Shown: positions 1 to 7,811 of the stretch, piece by piece | How positions within the stretch are numbered: position 1 is the first letter of the stretch | How the letters are laid out: each line of letters begins with the position of its first letter | Assembly (NCBI RefSeq): GCF_005405085.1 | Contig: NZ_BJDJ01000001.1 | Location: 62,001-126,000, forward strand | Source: Lactiplantibacillus daowaiensis | GTDB lineage: Bacteria; Bacillota; Bacilli; Lactobacillales; Lactobacillaceae | Direction: 5' to 3' | DNA: 64,000 bases | Position numbers and translations under genes: made by a program | Notes under the pieces: model-generated | The model's database searches: none | Told to the model about the DNA's origin: nothing | Seen by the model: only the letters and a program-made list of their open reading frames with translations

Positions 1-534
1 TTAACTTTTATGACTTATTTGCTGATTTGGGGCGTGCAATTAAAACTACCGACGCTCTTTACTGAACGCCACTTTGGCAATGCCAGTGTTTTGAATCTGA
101 CTTTAGCGGCGATGAATCTCGGTGGCTTGCTAGCTGGCTTAACCTTTGGCAAACTCCACCAGCATCTCCATCGTTATACGTTGATGCTTGGCTACGCTGG
201 CGCGGCTTTGACGGTGTTTATCTTGTGGTGGACGACCAGTGCCCCAATTGGCATTGCGGCGGCCGTTGGCTTTAACTTTATTTACTCGTATACCGGCCCA
301 TATTTGGTTTTCACGAGCCAAGCCGACTTGACGGGCCATCAAATCGATACGATGAGTAGTCGCATCACGATTGCGACCATCATCAGTGCTTTCTTTGCCC
401 CACTCGTTTGGAACTGGTTGGGCACGTTGGGGCCAGCCACTTTAACAACCAACGTGTTAGGCTGGATTGCCGCTAGCTTAACGTTACTGACACTTTTGAC
501 CGGGCTATGGGCCTGGCGTACTCAGAAAGGATGA
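1..534 (+). CDS. MFS transporter, C-terminal part (cut by window start)
   Basis: The reading frame is open from the first base, so the gene begins before the window and only about 177 C-terminal residues are seen. They form five or six hydrophobic helices with short charged loops (a KLHQHLHR loop, then Gly/Ala-rich helices), as in the second half of a 12-helix major facilitator superfamily permease. It probably exports or imports a small solute across the cytoplasmic membrane; the substrate cannot be told. The acetyltransferase gene starts 6 bases after the stop, so the two are probably co-transcribed. The internal ATG at 10 is in frame but is not expected to be the start. Confidence 0.75.
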   Translation, partial: LTFMTYLLIWGVQLKLPTLFTERHFGNASVLNLTLAAMNLGGLLAGLTFGKLHQHLHRYTLMLGYAGAALTVFILWWTTSAPIGIAAAVGFNFIYSYTGPYLVFTSQADLTGHQIDTMSSRITIATIISAFFAPLVWNWLGTLGPATLTTNVLGWIAASLTLLTLLTGLWAWRTQKG

Positions 535-540
535 TTTTCC

Positions 541-1155
541 ATGTCAAATCTCAAAAAAATGCACACCGGTGACTTGTACTTACCTGATGATCCTGAAATC
601 GAAGTTGATCAAAAACGCTACTTAGATCGGTTGTACGACTACAATCATACCCGGCCTAGTGAGCCCGAAAAACAACAAGCACTCTTAAAAGAACTCTTCG
701 CCGAAATCGGGCCCAATTGTTACTTGGAACCCCCATTTCATGCTAATTTCGGTGGCCATCACGTTCACTTTGGCGCTAACATCTACGCCAACTTCAACTT
801 AACGATGGTCGATGATACCCATATCTACGTTGGCGACCATACGATGATTGCGCCGAACGTGACTTTAGCCACTGCCGGTCATCCGATTCTGCCAGAACTA
901 CGGGCACAAAACTACCAATACAACATGCCCATCCACATTGGCCGCAACTGCTGGCTCGGCGCCGGCGTCATCGTCTTGCCTGGCGTGACGATTGGCGATA
1001 ACGTTGTCGTTGGTGCAGGTAGTGTGGTAACCAAAGACTTACCAGATAACGTGGTTGCCGTGGGTAATCCTTGTCATGTCATGCGACCAGTTAGTGACCA
1101 TGACCGTGAATTTTATTTTAAAGATCGCCGAATCGATCCCGAATTATTGTCGTAA
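541..1155 (+). CDS. Maltose/galactoside O-acetyltransferase (hexapeptide repeat)
   Basis: 204 residues, the usual length of the LacA/Maa family, which moves acetyl from acetyl-CoA to a sugar hydroxyl in the cytoplasm. An N-terminal Mac-type helical segment (residues 5-55) precedes a left-handed beta-helix of hexapeptide repeats. The family active-site stretch [10 protein letters not shown] is present with the catalytic His near residue 114, and the C-terminal GVTIGDN, GAGSVV and VAVGNPC repeats are clear. It follows the MFS gene by 6 bases and ends in a strong terminator, so it closes that transcript. The acceptor sugar is unknown; acetylation may accompany export of surplus sugar by the upstream transporter, which is inference. 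Confidence 0.88.
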   Translation: MSNLKKMHTGDLYLPDDPEIEVDQKRYLDRLYDYNHTRPSEPEKQQALLKELFAEIGPNCYLEPPFHANFGGHHVHFGANIYANFNLTMVDDTHIYVGDHTMIAPNVTLATAGHPILPELRAQNYQYNMPIHIGRNCWLGAGVIVLPGVTIGDNVVVGAGSVVTKDLPDNVVAVGNPCHVMRPVSDHDREFYFKDRRIDPELLS

Positions 1156-1157
1156 TT

Positions 1158-1212
1158 AAAAAAATCTGCTAACTCAGCCTTTAAAAAAGGGATAAGTTAG
1201 CAGATTTTTTTA
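1158..1212. terminator. Bidirectional intrinsic terminator
   Basis: A-tract and T-tract flank a stem AAAAAATCTGCTAAC / GTTAGCAGATTTTTT. It lies between the convergent acetyltransferase and disulfide reductase genes and can serve both. Confidence 0.9.
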
Positions 1213-1214
1213 TT

Positions 1215-2549
1215 TTAATACAAATACTGCAAATCACTAGCTGGCGTTGGATAAGCTAAAATCAACCGTTGTAGTTCCGGTAAAGTGAGCTGCTTATCAA
1301 TCAACAACGCCACATAGTTGACCATTTCATCCGCCAGTTCGCTTAAGAAGCTGGCGCCAACTACTCGGCCGCTCGCCTTGTCAACCACGACTTTCGCCAA
1401 TGCTTGGGGCGTCTGGAGCCGATAGTACGTAAACCAATGCGTCATGTCTAGTGTCTTAACTTGATACGTGGCTGGTGCAGCGCTCGCCTGAGCTGCCGTA
1501 ATCCCAACTTCGGCGAGTTTCGGGTCCGCATATACTTCAGTTGGCACCGCCGGATAACTGATTGGCGCACCCGCTTTAATTAAATCCCCAACTAAGTACC
1601 GCGCTTCATAGCCGGCCAGCGGGGTCAACTTCGGTACTGGCGTATCACTAACATCGCCAATCGCATAAATATGGGGATTGGCCGTTTGTAAATGGTTATT
1701 AACTTGAACGCCACGACGACTATAGGTCACACCAACGTTTTCTAAACCCAAATGATCCACATTCGGCTGCCGGCCGGCTGAACAAACGACTAAGTCCGTC
1801 ATTAAGTTAAAGTTCGCATCATCGGTCAACTGCAGCCCAGTTGCTTGCGGCGTGATTTTGTTCAAGTTAACATCCAAGTCGATCGTTACGCCCTGGGCAG
1901 TTAAGTTCGCCATTAAGGCCTGGACCAAATCAGGGTCAAAGGCTTTTAACGGTCGCCGGTTATGATGAATCAAATGAACCTCAGCACCCGCTGCCCGCGC
2001 AATCGTCGCTAATTCAAACCCGACGTAGCCACCACCGACAAAAGTCACGCGCTTCGGCATCGTATTTAGATTTAAGAAATCAGTACTCGTTTTAAAACAT
2101 TCGTTCCCCGTAATCGGTAGGATCACCGGACGTTGGCCGGTCGCAATCACATAGTCTTTCCCCGTCACGACGGTGCCATCGACCGTTAATTGACCATCTG
2201 CCCGAAAGTAAGCTTGACCATGTAATGTCGCGATTGCTTGTGACTTTAAGCCCGCTAACGTACCATCATTAATCCCATCCGTATACCCACGCTTAGTGGC
2301 CATCAAAGCTGGCCAATCCACATCAGGGACACCACTCAACCCATGACCTTGCAAGTTTTGCGCCTGCCGTTTGGCTTCCACCGCGCTCAACAGAATCTTT
2401 TTCGGGTCACAGCCACGATTGGGACAAGTGCCGCCCCATAAATCAGCTTCAATAATCAACACCGATTTACCTTGGGCACGCAGGCCGCCTGCCATGGCAG
2501 TCCCGGCTGGGCCACCACCAATTACGATTACGTCATATTGTGTTGTCAT
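1215..2549 (-). CDS. gor: Glutathione-reductase-like FAD/NAD(P) disulfide oxidoreductase
   Basis: 444 residues of the class I pyridine nucleotide-disulfide oxidoreductase family, a soluble flavoenzyme that would pass electrons from NADPH through FAD to a disulfide. Seen: FAD-binding GGGPAG at 11-16, redox-active CPNRGC with Cys42 and Cys47, second nucleotide site GGGYVGFE, and the ATG..AIGDV FAD motif. The C-terminal dimerisation domain is present, but the usual HPT active-site motif reads AYPTPAS, so the catalytic histidine is replaced by Tyr433. The gene is third after choS-choQ with no terminator in the 80-base gap, so osmolyte uptake and redox defence may be co-expressed. The ATG has GGGGG 9-13 bases upstream. 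Glutathione as substrate is inferred from family annotation. Confidence 0.8.
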   Translation of the reverse strand: MTTQYDVIVIGGGPAGTAMAGGLRAQGKSVLIIEADLWGGTCPNRGCDPKKILLSAVEAKRQAQNLQGHGLSGVPDVDWPALMATKRGYTDGINDGTLAGLKSQAIATLHGQAYFRADGQLTVDGTVVTGKDYVIATGQRPVILPITGNECFKTSTDFLNLNTMPKRVTFVGGGYVGFELATIARAAGAEVHLIHHNRRPLKAFDPDLVQALMANLTAQGVTIDLDVNLNKITPQATGLQLTDDANFNLMTDLVVCSAGRQPNVDHLGLENVGVTYSRRGVQVNNHLQTANPHIYAIGDVSDTPVPKLTPLAGYEARYLVGDLIKAGAPISYPAVPTEVYADPKLAEVGITAAQASAAPATYQVKTLDMTHWFTYYRLQTPQALAKVVVDKASGRVVGASFLSELADEMVNYVALLIDKQLTLPELQRLILAYPTPASDLQYLY

Positions 2550-2629
2550 GAATTCTTGTCCCCCTTGGATTTTGTTGTTGGATTTGGACTAATCAAACCA
2601 GGTTCAGCAAGCCTGACTTACCTCACAGC

Positions 2630-3598
2630 TTAATCTGGTTCATGCGTACTCAAATAATGCATCACCGTCTGGCGATCCAAATACCCCCGGACCACTTGCT
2701 CTTCTGTGACGGCTAAATAATCATGGGTCGCTAAAGCTTCAAAGGCAGTGCGCAAGGTCGCTTGCGCATCGATTGCTTGGATGTTATCGGCCGCGACCGC
2801 TGGTTTAGCCGATAAGTAGCCTTCCACCAGACCGACCCGGCCAACATACACATCGTAAATCTTTTTGGCGCGACTGGCATTAAAAAAGTCGCGGACAAAG
2901 TCATTAACGGGATGTTGCGCAATCGCGCTTGGCGTATCAACTTGTAACAATTCACCATGCCGCATAACGCCAATGCGATCACCTAACTTCAACGCTTCAT
3001 TCATATCATGCGTGACAAAGACGATCGTGTTGTGATACCGCTGATGCAGCTTTAAGACCAAGTCTTGTAACTGTTGCCGTGAGATCGGATCTAATGCACT
3101 AAACGGCTCATCCATCAAAACCGTCGTCGGCTGTGAGGCAATCGCCCGTAAGATACCGATACGTTGTTGTTCACCACCTGATAGTTCATCTGGCATCCGG
3201 TCACGATAGACCGCTGGATCTAGCCCGACTTCTTGTAGTAAGTCATCGATTGTCGCACTGATTTCTTTTTTGGGGGTCCCCTTCATTTCAGGAATCACGG
3301 CAATATTTTGCGCCACTGTCATTGTTGGAAAGAGGGCAATTTGTTGTAAGACATAACCCATATCCCAACGCAATTCACGCAACGGCATCGCCGTCGTATC
3401 TTGGCCGTTAACTAAGATCCTACCGGCCGTTAGCGGTTCTAACCGGTTGATCATCTTTAATGATGTGGTCTTGCCACTACCAGACGTCCCGACTAAAACA
3501 AATAATTCGCCCTTAGCCACTGTCAAGTTCAGGTCTGGAATAACGTTATTGCCATTAAAATCCTTTTGCACATGTTGAAATTCAATCGCCGTCGTCAT
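2630..3598 (-). CDS. choQ: Glycine betaine/carnitine/choline ABC transporter ATPase
   Basis: 322-residue ABC ATPase of the OpuCA/OpuBA type that powers uptake of quaternary-ammonium osmolytes. Walker A GTSGSGKT, signature LSGGEQQ, Walker B VLMDEPFSALD and switch FVTHD are all intact. After the ATPase core (about 235 residues) there is a C-terminal tail where OpuCA proteins carry CBS domains; only one weak CBS-like segment is visible, so ionic-strength sensing by tandem CBS may be absent. The start lies one base after the stop of the permease gene, so translation is probably coupled. The symbol follows my recollection of L. plantarum naming. Confidence 0.87.
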   Translation of the reverse strand: MTTAIEFQHVQKDFNGNNVIPDLNLTVAKGELFVLVGTSGSGKTTSLKMINRLEPLTAGRILVNGQDTTAMPLRELRWDMGYVLQQIALFPTMTVAQNIAVIPEMKGTPKKEISATIDDLLQEVGLDPAVYRDRMPDELSGGEQQRIGILRAIASQPTTVLMDEPFSALDPISRQQLQDLVLKLHQRYHNTIVFVTHDMNEALKLGDRIGVMRHGELLQVDTPSAIAQHPVNDFVRDFFNASRAKKIYDVYVGRVGLVEGYLSAKPAVAADNIQAIDAQATLRTAFEALATHDYLAVTEEQVVRGYLDRQTVMHYLSTHEPD

Positions 3599-3599
3599 C

Positions 3600-5126
3600 T
3601 TAATTGCCCCCTTTCAATAAGCCGTGTTTAACGAGGTAGTGATGGGCTACCGTTGCGGCAGATTCATTTTTAACATTCACTTCATAGTTCATTTCTTGCA
3701 TATCCGTTTCTGAAATCTTCCCCGCTAACTTATTCAAAGCTTGGACCACCTTCGGATGCTTCGTGGCAAACGCCTTTTTCATTAACGGTGCCCCTTGGTA
3801 TGTTGGGAAAAAGTGCTTATCATCCTTCAAAATAGCCAAGTTATATTGCCGCAATTCACTATCAGTGGAATACGCGTCGACCAAATTAATCCGGCCTTTA
3901 CTAATCGCTTCATACCGTAAAGCCGGCTCCATTGACTTCGCGGTCACATCTAAGCCATACGCTTTTTTCAGTCCCTTTAACCCGTCATCACGATCAATAA
4001 ATTCAAGCGTCATCCCTGGTTTCAAGAGCGATTCCACTTGGGTCAAGTCACTGATCGTCTTTAAATGATGTTGTTGCTTGAACTTTTTCGTCACCGCCAA
4101 AGCATACGTATTGTTATACTTCATCGGCTGTAACAATTGCATATCAGCTTGCTTGGCTAGCCGTTGCTTGGCCAATTGGTAAGTTTGATCAGCTGTCATA
4201 TTTTTCGGATGACTGCCACTCACTAACGTTTCTAAGACTGAACCCGTAAATTCTGGGTAAATATCGATCTGGTCATGTTTTAACGCACTGAACAAGAAGG
4301 TCGTTTTACCAAAGTTGGGTTTCAACGACACTTTCACGTGGCTATCATTGGCTTCAATGAGTTGTTTGTACATGTTAATGAGGATCTCAGGTTCAGAACC
4401 TAACTTCCCCGCAATCGTAATCGTTTCCGTCCGGTTGGCAAATACACTGTAAGCCCCGCCACCACCAAGCAACACTAAAATAATGCCGAAAACCGTCAGT
4501 GCGCGTTTAGGTTTGGCTGTTTGAAACCACCGAATCAGGGCACTTAACACGATTGCTAGTAAGGCTGACGAAATCGCCCCAATCAATAAGAGTGACGTGT
4601 TGTTACGATCGATGCCTAACATAATAAACGTCCCAAGCCCGCCTGCTCCAATCAAAGCGGCTAACGTGGCCGTCCCAATAATTAAGACGACCGCCGTGCG
4701 AATCCCAGCAATGATTTGTGGCATCGCAATCGGTAACTCGACTTTAAATAACTTGCGCATGCGCGACATCCCAAAGGCATCCGCCGCTTCTTCAATCGAC
4801 TCATCAATTTCATCGATCCCTAAGTACGTATTTTGAAAAATCGGGAGTAAGGCGTAAATGACTAACGCAATCACAGCCGGTACGGTCCCAATCCCCACTA
4901 GTGGAATCAGTAATCCCAAAAGTGCTAGCGACGGAATTGTTTGTAAGACACTGGTTAATTGCAGTAACCCTTCGGCTAGCTTCGGTCGCCGGACCGCCCA
5001 AATCGCTAACGGAATCGCGATTACCATTGCAATCACTAAAGCGGCTAATGAAATTCCCAGATGTTGCCAGAGCGCCGTTAATAAGTCCCCGCGACGTTCC
5101 ATAAATGTTTGTATTAAGGTCTGCAT
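3600..5126 (-). CDS. choS: Choline/betaine ABC transporter, permease fused to substrate-binding protein
   Basis: 508 residues with two domains in one chain, as in OpuABC/ChoS proteins of lactic acid bacteria. Residues 15-205 form a BPD-type permease with the EEAADAFGMSRM coupling loop that contacts the ATPase. A membrane anchor at about 212-232 is followed by an extracellular OpuC-type binding domain (about 235-508) with IDIYPEFTG, a motif conserved in these domains. The protein binds the osmolyte outside and feeds it to its own channel; ChoQ supplies ATP. First gene of the choS-choQ-reductase operon. The ATG follows GGGAGGG by 8 bases. Choline versus betaine or carnitine preference cannot be read from sequence. 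Confidence 0.88.
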   Translation of the reverse strand: MQTLIQTFMERRGDLLTALWQHLGISLAALVIAMVIAIPLAIWAVRRPKLAEGLLQLTSVLQTIPSLALLGLLIPLVGIGTVPAVIALVIYALLPIFQNTYLGIDEIDESIEEAADAFGMSRMRKLFKVELPIAMPQIIAGIRTAVVLIIGTATLAALIGAGGLGTFIMLGIDRNNTSLLLIGAISSALLAIVLSALIRWFQTAKPKRALTVFGIILVLLGGGGAYSVFANRTETITIAGKLGSEPEILINMYKQLIEANDSHVKVSLKPNFGKTTFLFSALKHDQIDIYPEFTGSVLETLVSGSHPKNMTADQTYQLAKQRLAKQADMQLLQPMKYNNTYALAVTKKFKQQHHLKTISDLTQVESLLKPGMTLEFIDRDDGLKGLKKAYGLDVTAKSMEPALRYEAISKGRINLVDAYSTDSELRQYNLAILKDDKHFFPTYQGAPLMKKAFATKHPKVVQALNKLAGKISETDMQEMNYEVNVKNESAATVAHHYLVKHGLLKGGN

Positions 5127-5328
5127 AATACCCTCCCAATCCCTGACTTCTAATGTGTTTTATCGTAGCATAATCATTTCCAAAACCGCAGCAAAACGCT
5201 TTACGATTTCAGCTTACCTGTAACTTCAAAAGTTCAACGATTATTAGTTTACTTGTTTTTGTCAGAACTGTTAAGATGAAAAATAAAGGGTTTGCCCCTT
5301 AAAACTTTAAAAAATAAGGTGTTTATTT

Positions 5329-5745
5329 ATGACCGACCCCACTGACCTCGCAATTCTCAAAGCATTAAATCAAAATTGTCGCCTTAAAGTTAGTCATCTT
5401 GCCAAACAAGTTCATCTCACGGCCCCAGCGGTCGCTGCCCGCATTGATCGTTTAGAAACTGATGGCGTCATCAAACACTATACGATTGAGACTGATTTGA
5501 CCAAGATGGGCTACCAACGCCAAGTGTATATTCAAGTCGGGCTCAAGCAGCGGCAACACTCGGCTTACTTAGCTTTTATTCAAGCCAATCGCAATGCGAT
5601 CCGCCACCATTACCGCACGACTGGTGAGATGAATTACTTAATCGAAGGCGCCTTCTTCGACAGCCAAGCCCTTGATGCATTTCTACAAGCTTTAAGTCAA
5701 CTTGCCACCTATCGCGTTATCGATATCGTGGCAGAAGCTTTTTAA
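5329..5745 (+). CDS. Lrp/AsnC family transcriptional regulator
   Basis: 138 residues: N-terminal AsnC-type helix-turn-helix (residues 5-60, with LKALNQNCRLKVSHLAK and IDRLETDGVIKHYTIE) and a C-terminal RAM ligand-binding fold ending VIDIVAEAF. Such proteins sense amino acids or related ligands and regulate transport or metabolism as octamers. The gene is divergent from choS across a 200-base gap, so it could control the osmolyte operon, though nothing proves it. Start ATG has AAGGTG 8 bases upstream. Length is slightly short of the family norm (about 150). Confidence 0.9.
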   Translation: MTDPTDLAILKALNQNCRLKVSHLAKQVHLTAPAVAARIDRLETDGVIKHYTIETDLTKMGYQRQVYIQVGLKQRQHSAYLAFIQANRNAIRHHYRTTGEMNYLIEGAFFDSQALDAFLQALSQLATYRVIDIVAEAF

Positions 5746-5783
5746 ACGCTTAACAGCAAGTGACTACTGCATGCTAACGACAC

Positions 5784-5836
5784 AAAAAATCTCACCAGCC
5801 TAATTGACCTTTCAATTAGGCTGGTGAGATTTTTAT
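5784..5836. terminator. Bidirectional terminator, about 23-bp perfect stem
   Basis: The arms begin AAAAATCTCACCAGCC and end GGCTGGTGAGATTTTT around a CCT loop. It separates the convergent Lrp and response-regulator genes. Confidence 0.93.
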
Positions 5837-5860
5837 GTTAAAACCGACTAATCAGGCCGG

Positions 5861-6484
5861 TTAAATTTCAATCAATTGGTGTTTCAAGGCATACGCCACC
5901 GCTTCAGCCCGCGTAAAGACCCCGAAATCATTGTAGATTTGCGTTAAATGGGCTTTGATGGTCCGCTCACTTAAATGCATCGTCGCCGCGATTTCTTTAC
6001 TATGGTAACCTTGCGCCACGGCGGTTAAGATCGCTTGATTTTGGGGACTGAGTGGGGCAGCGGTTGTCGTCGTCGCCGGTTGAAAGGCTTTGGCTGCAAT
6101 CTCAGCTTCTAGCGCCACTTGGCCGTTTAACGCATTATGCAAGGTTTGAATAATCGTCTCGCGCGTGGCATCTTTTAATAAGTAGCCCTTCGCACCTAAT
6201 TGCATCGCTTGTTGAATCGGTGCTTGATCATCAAAGGTCGTTAAAACGACGACCGGCACTTGATTTTGTTGGGCTCGTAATTGCCGTAACATCGTGATAC
6301 CATCCATCGGTTGCATGCGAATATCTAGGATAATGATGTCTGGGGTCACCTTAGCCAACGCGTCCAGACCTTGTTGGCCATCAGTTGCTTCCGCCACAAC
6401 TTCAAAGTCATTGGTTGTTTCTAAAATCGTCTTTAACCCTTCTCGTAACAATTGATGGTCATCGACTAACATCACTTTAATCAT
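5861..6484 (-). CDS. LuxR/NarL-type two-component response regulator
   Basis: About 207 residues: receiver domain with VDDHQLLREGL, phospho-acceptor Asp in DIIILDIRMQPMDG and the conserved Lys in GAKGYLLKDA, then a LuxR-type helix-turn-helix (LSPQNQAILTAVAQGYHSKEIA to HLTQIYNDFGV). It would bind DNA as a phosphorylated dimer. I prefer the ATG at 6484, which overlaps the kinase stop and has GGGTG upstream, over an in-frame GTG at 6493. It is paired with the kinase just upstream, and an ABC transporter gene lies before that, the usual setting of cell-envelope-stress systems such as LiaRS or VraRS. The signal is unknown. Confidence 0.9.
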   Translation of the reverse strand: MIKVMLVDDHQLLREGLKTILETTNDFEVVAEATDGQQGLDALAKVTPDIIILDIRMQPMDGITMLRQLRAQQNQVPVVVLTTFDDQAPIQQAMQLGAKGYLLKDATRETIIQTLHNALNGQVALEAEIAAKAFQPATTTTAAPLSPQNQAILTAVAQGYHSKEIAATMHLSERTIKAHLTQIYNDFGVFTRAEAVAYALKHQLIEI

Positions 6485-7730
6485 GCTTATCACCCACTTT
6501 AATTGGTATTAAAAACGTCACGGTCGTGCCTTCACCAGGTTCACTAGTTAATTGGAGTTGGCCGCCAATCGCCGTCATCCGTTCTTGCAATCCGACTAAG
6601 CCAAAATGGCCAGCGGGTTGTCGCATGGTGGCTTTGAACCCTTGACCAAAGTCGACCACTTGAACTTGATAGGACGCCGCTTGCCGTTGTCCGCGAATGA
6701 TCACCGTATCGGTCTGCGCATGTTTGACCACGTTAGTTAGCGCTTCTGAGATACACCGTGAGACTTCGGTCAAGACATCCGGGGTGAACTGGGGCAAATC
6801 TGGCAACTTCGTTTGTACGGTAAGACCATAATTTTTTTGGAAGGTCTCGGTCAACAATTGCAGCCGTCCCAGGAGATCACCTTCACTAGCACTGCGCAAG
6901 TCCGTCAACGTTAACCGAGAATTTTGCAACGTTTTCCGGGCAATCGTGACGCTCCGTTTGATAATTGGTTTGGCCCGGGTCACTTGGTCATTATCTAATA
7001 AATTATCAGCGGCTTCCAGTTGCATGACCACGCCGGCTAACCCTTGCGTTAACGTATCATGTAGTTCACGGGCCATCCGTTCGCGTTCGTTACGGGCGGT
7101 AGAAGCTTCCAGCTGTTTATACGCCAACTGTAATTCAGCCAGGACTTTTTCACTCTTCATTCGTTCATCAACTTGGCGACTATAAAAGCGCCAATAATAA
7201 ATCACAATAAACGCCGTGAACAAACTCGCCTGAATCATGATCGCCATCCGCATCCAACTCGTATTAAGCCCGTAAGACACCCAAACAGCACCATAGGTCA
7301 ACCAAATCAGTGCCAACACCCACCATTTATTGCTGACCAGATTCAACCCTTCAATTAACATCAGTGGCAACATCCCCATATATAACAGTTCTTGACCACC
7401 ATGTAGCCAAGTCCCGACACCCACGGTCAATGCTAATTGGCAAACCATCACCCCCCACTGACAAAATGGTTGCCCAATCAAACGCGGTAATAGCCAGATC
7501 AAGCCCCCGACCAGGCCCACAAAAGCCACCATCACCAGCCAAGTTTTCCAAGGGGTATTGACCACGCCCAAGCCACCTTGACCATATTGACCGGTCGCAA
7601 TTAACGTTGCATTATGCATCCCTAACGTTAAACAAGCCACGATCAATAACCAAGCGAGACTGGCGGGGCGACCTTTCGTTAAAATTTCTCTTTGCACAGC
7701 TTGCTGTACTGGTTTCGGTTTTGGCGGCAT
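6477..7730 (-). CDS. HisKA_3 sensor histidine kinase
   Basis: 417 residues. The N-terminal half has six hydrophobic helices and no large extracellular domain. A coiled segment (about 185-215) leads to the HisKA_3 dimerisation helix with phospho-acceptor His in ERMARELHDTLTQ, and the C-terminal ATPase domain has N-box EALTNVVKHA and G-boxes VVDFGQGF and GHFGLVGLQER. It phosphorylates the overlapping downstream regulator. The start ATG has GGAAGGAAGG 7 bases upstream. A strong terminator lies only about 20 bases upstream of the start, so transcription must come from read-through of the ABC gene or from a promoter inside the terminator region. Confidence 0.88.
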   Translation of the reverse strand: MPPKPKPVQQAVQREILTKGRPASLAWLLIVACLTLGMHNATLIATGQYGQGGLGVVNTPWKTWLVMVAFVGLVGGLIWLLPRLIGQPFCQWGVMVCQLALTVGVGTWLHGGQELLYMGMLPLMLIEGLNLVSNKWWVLALIWLTYGAVWVSYGLNTSWMRMAIMIQASLFTAFIVIYYWRFYSRQVDERMKSEKVLAELQLAYKQLEASTARNERERMARELHDTLTQGLAGVVMQLEAADNLLDNDQVTRAKPIIKRSVTIARKTLQNSRLTLTDLRSASEGDLLGRLQLLTETFQKNYGLTVQTKLPDLPQFTPDVLTEVSRCISEALTNVVKHAQTDTVIIRGQRQAASYQVQVVDFGQGFKATMRQPAGHFGLVGLQERMTAIGGQLQLTSEPGEGTTVTFLIPIKVGDKHD

Positions 7731-7749
7731 GATTGATCCTTCCTTCCGT

Positions 7750-7784
7750 AAAAAAGTCGTCCTCGACTTACTGAGGACGACTTT
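7750..7784 (-). terminator. Intrinsic terminator between ABC gene and histidine kinase
   Basis: Perfect 12-bp stem GAGGACGACTTT with an 8-base loop, followed on the minus strand by a T-run. It ends the ABC transcript just before the kinase ribosome binding site, so it may set the kinase/regulator level by partial read-through. Confidence 0.9.
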
Positions 7785-7811
7785 ACACTAGTTTCTACTA
7801 GAACACCAACC

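Noticed and set aside
2550-2629. Terminator between choQ and the reductase gene
   Set aside because: An AACCAG/CTGGTT pairing exists but without a T-run, so the three genes are more likely one operon.
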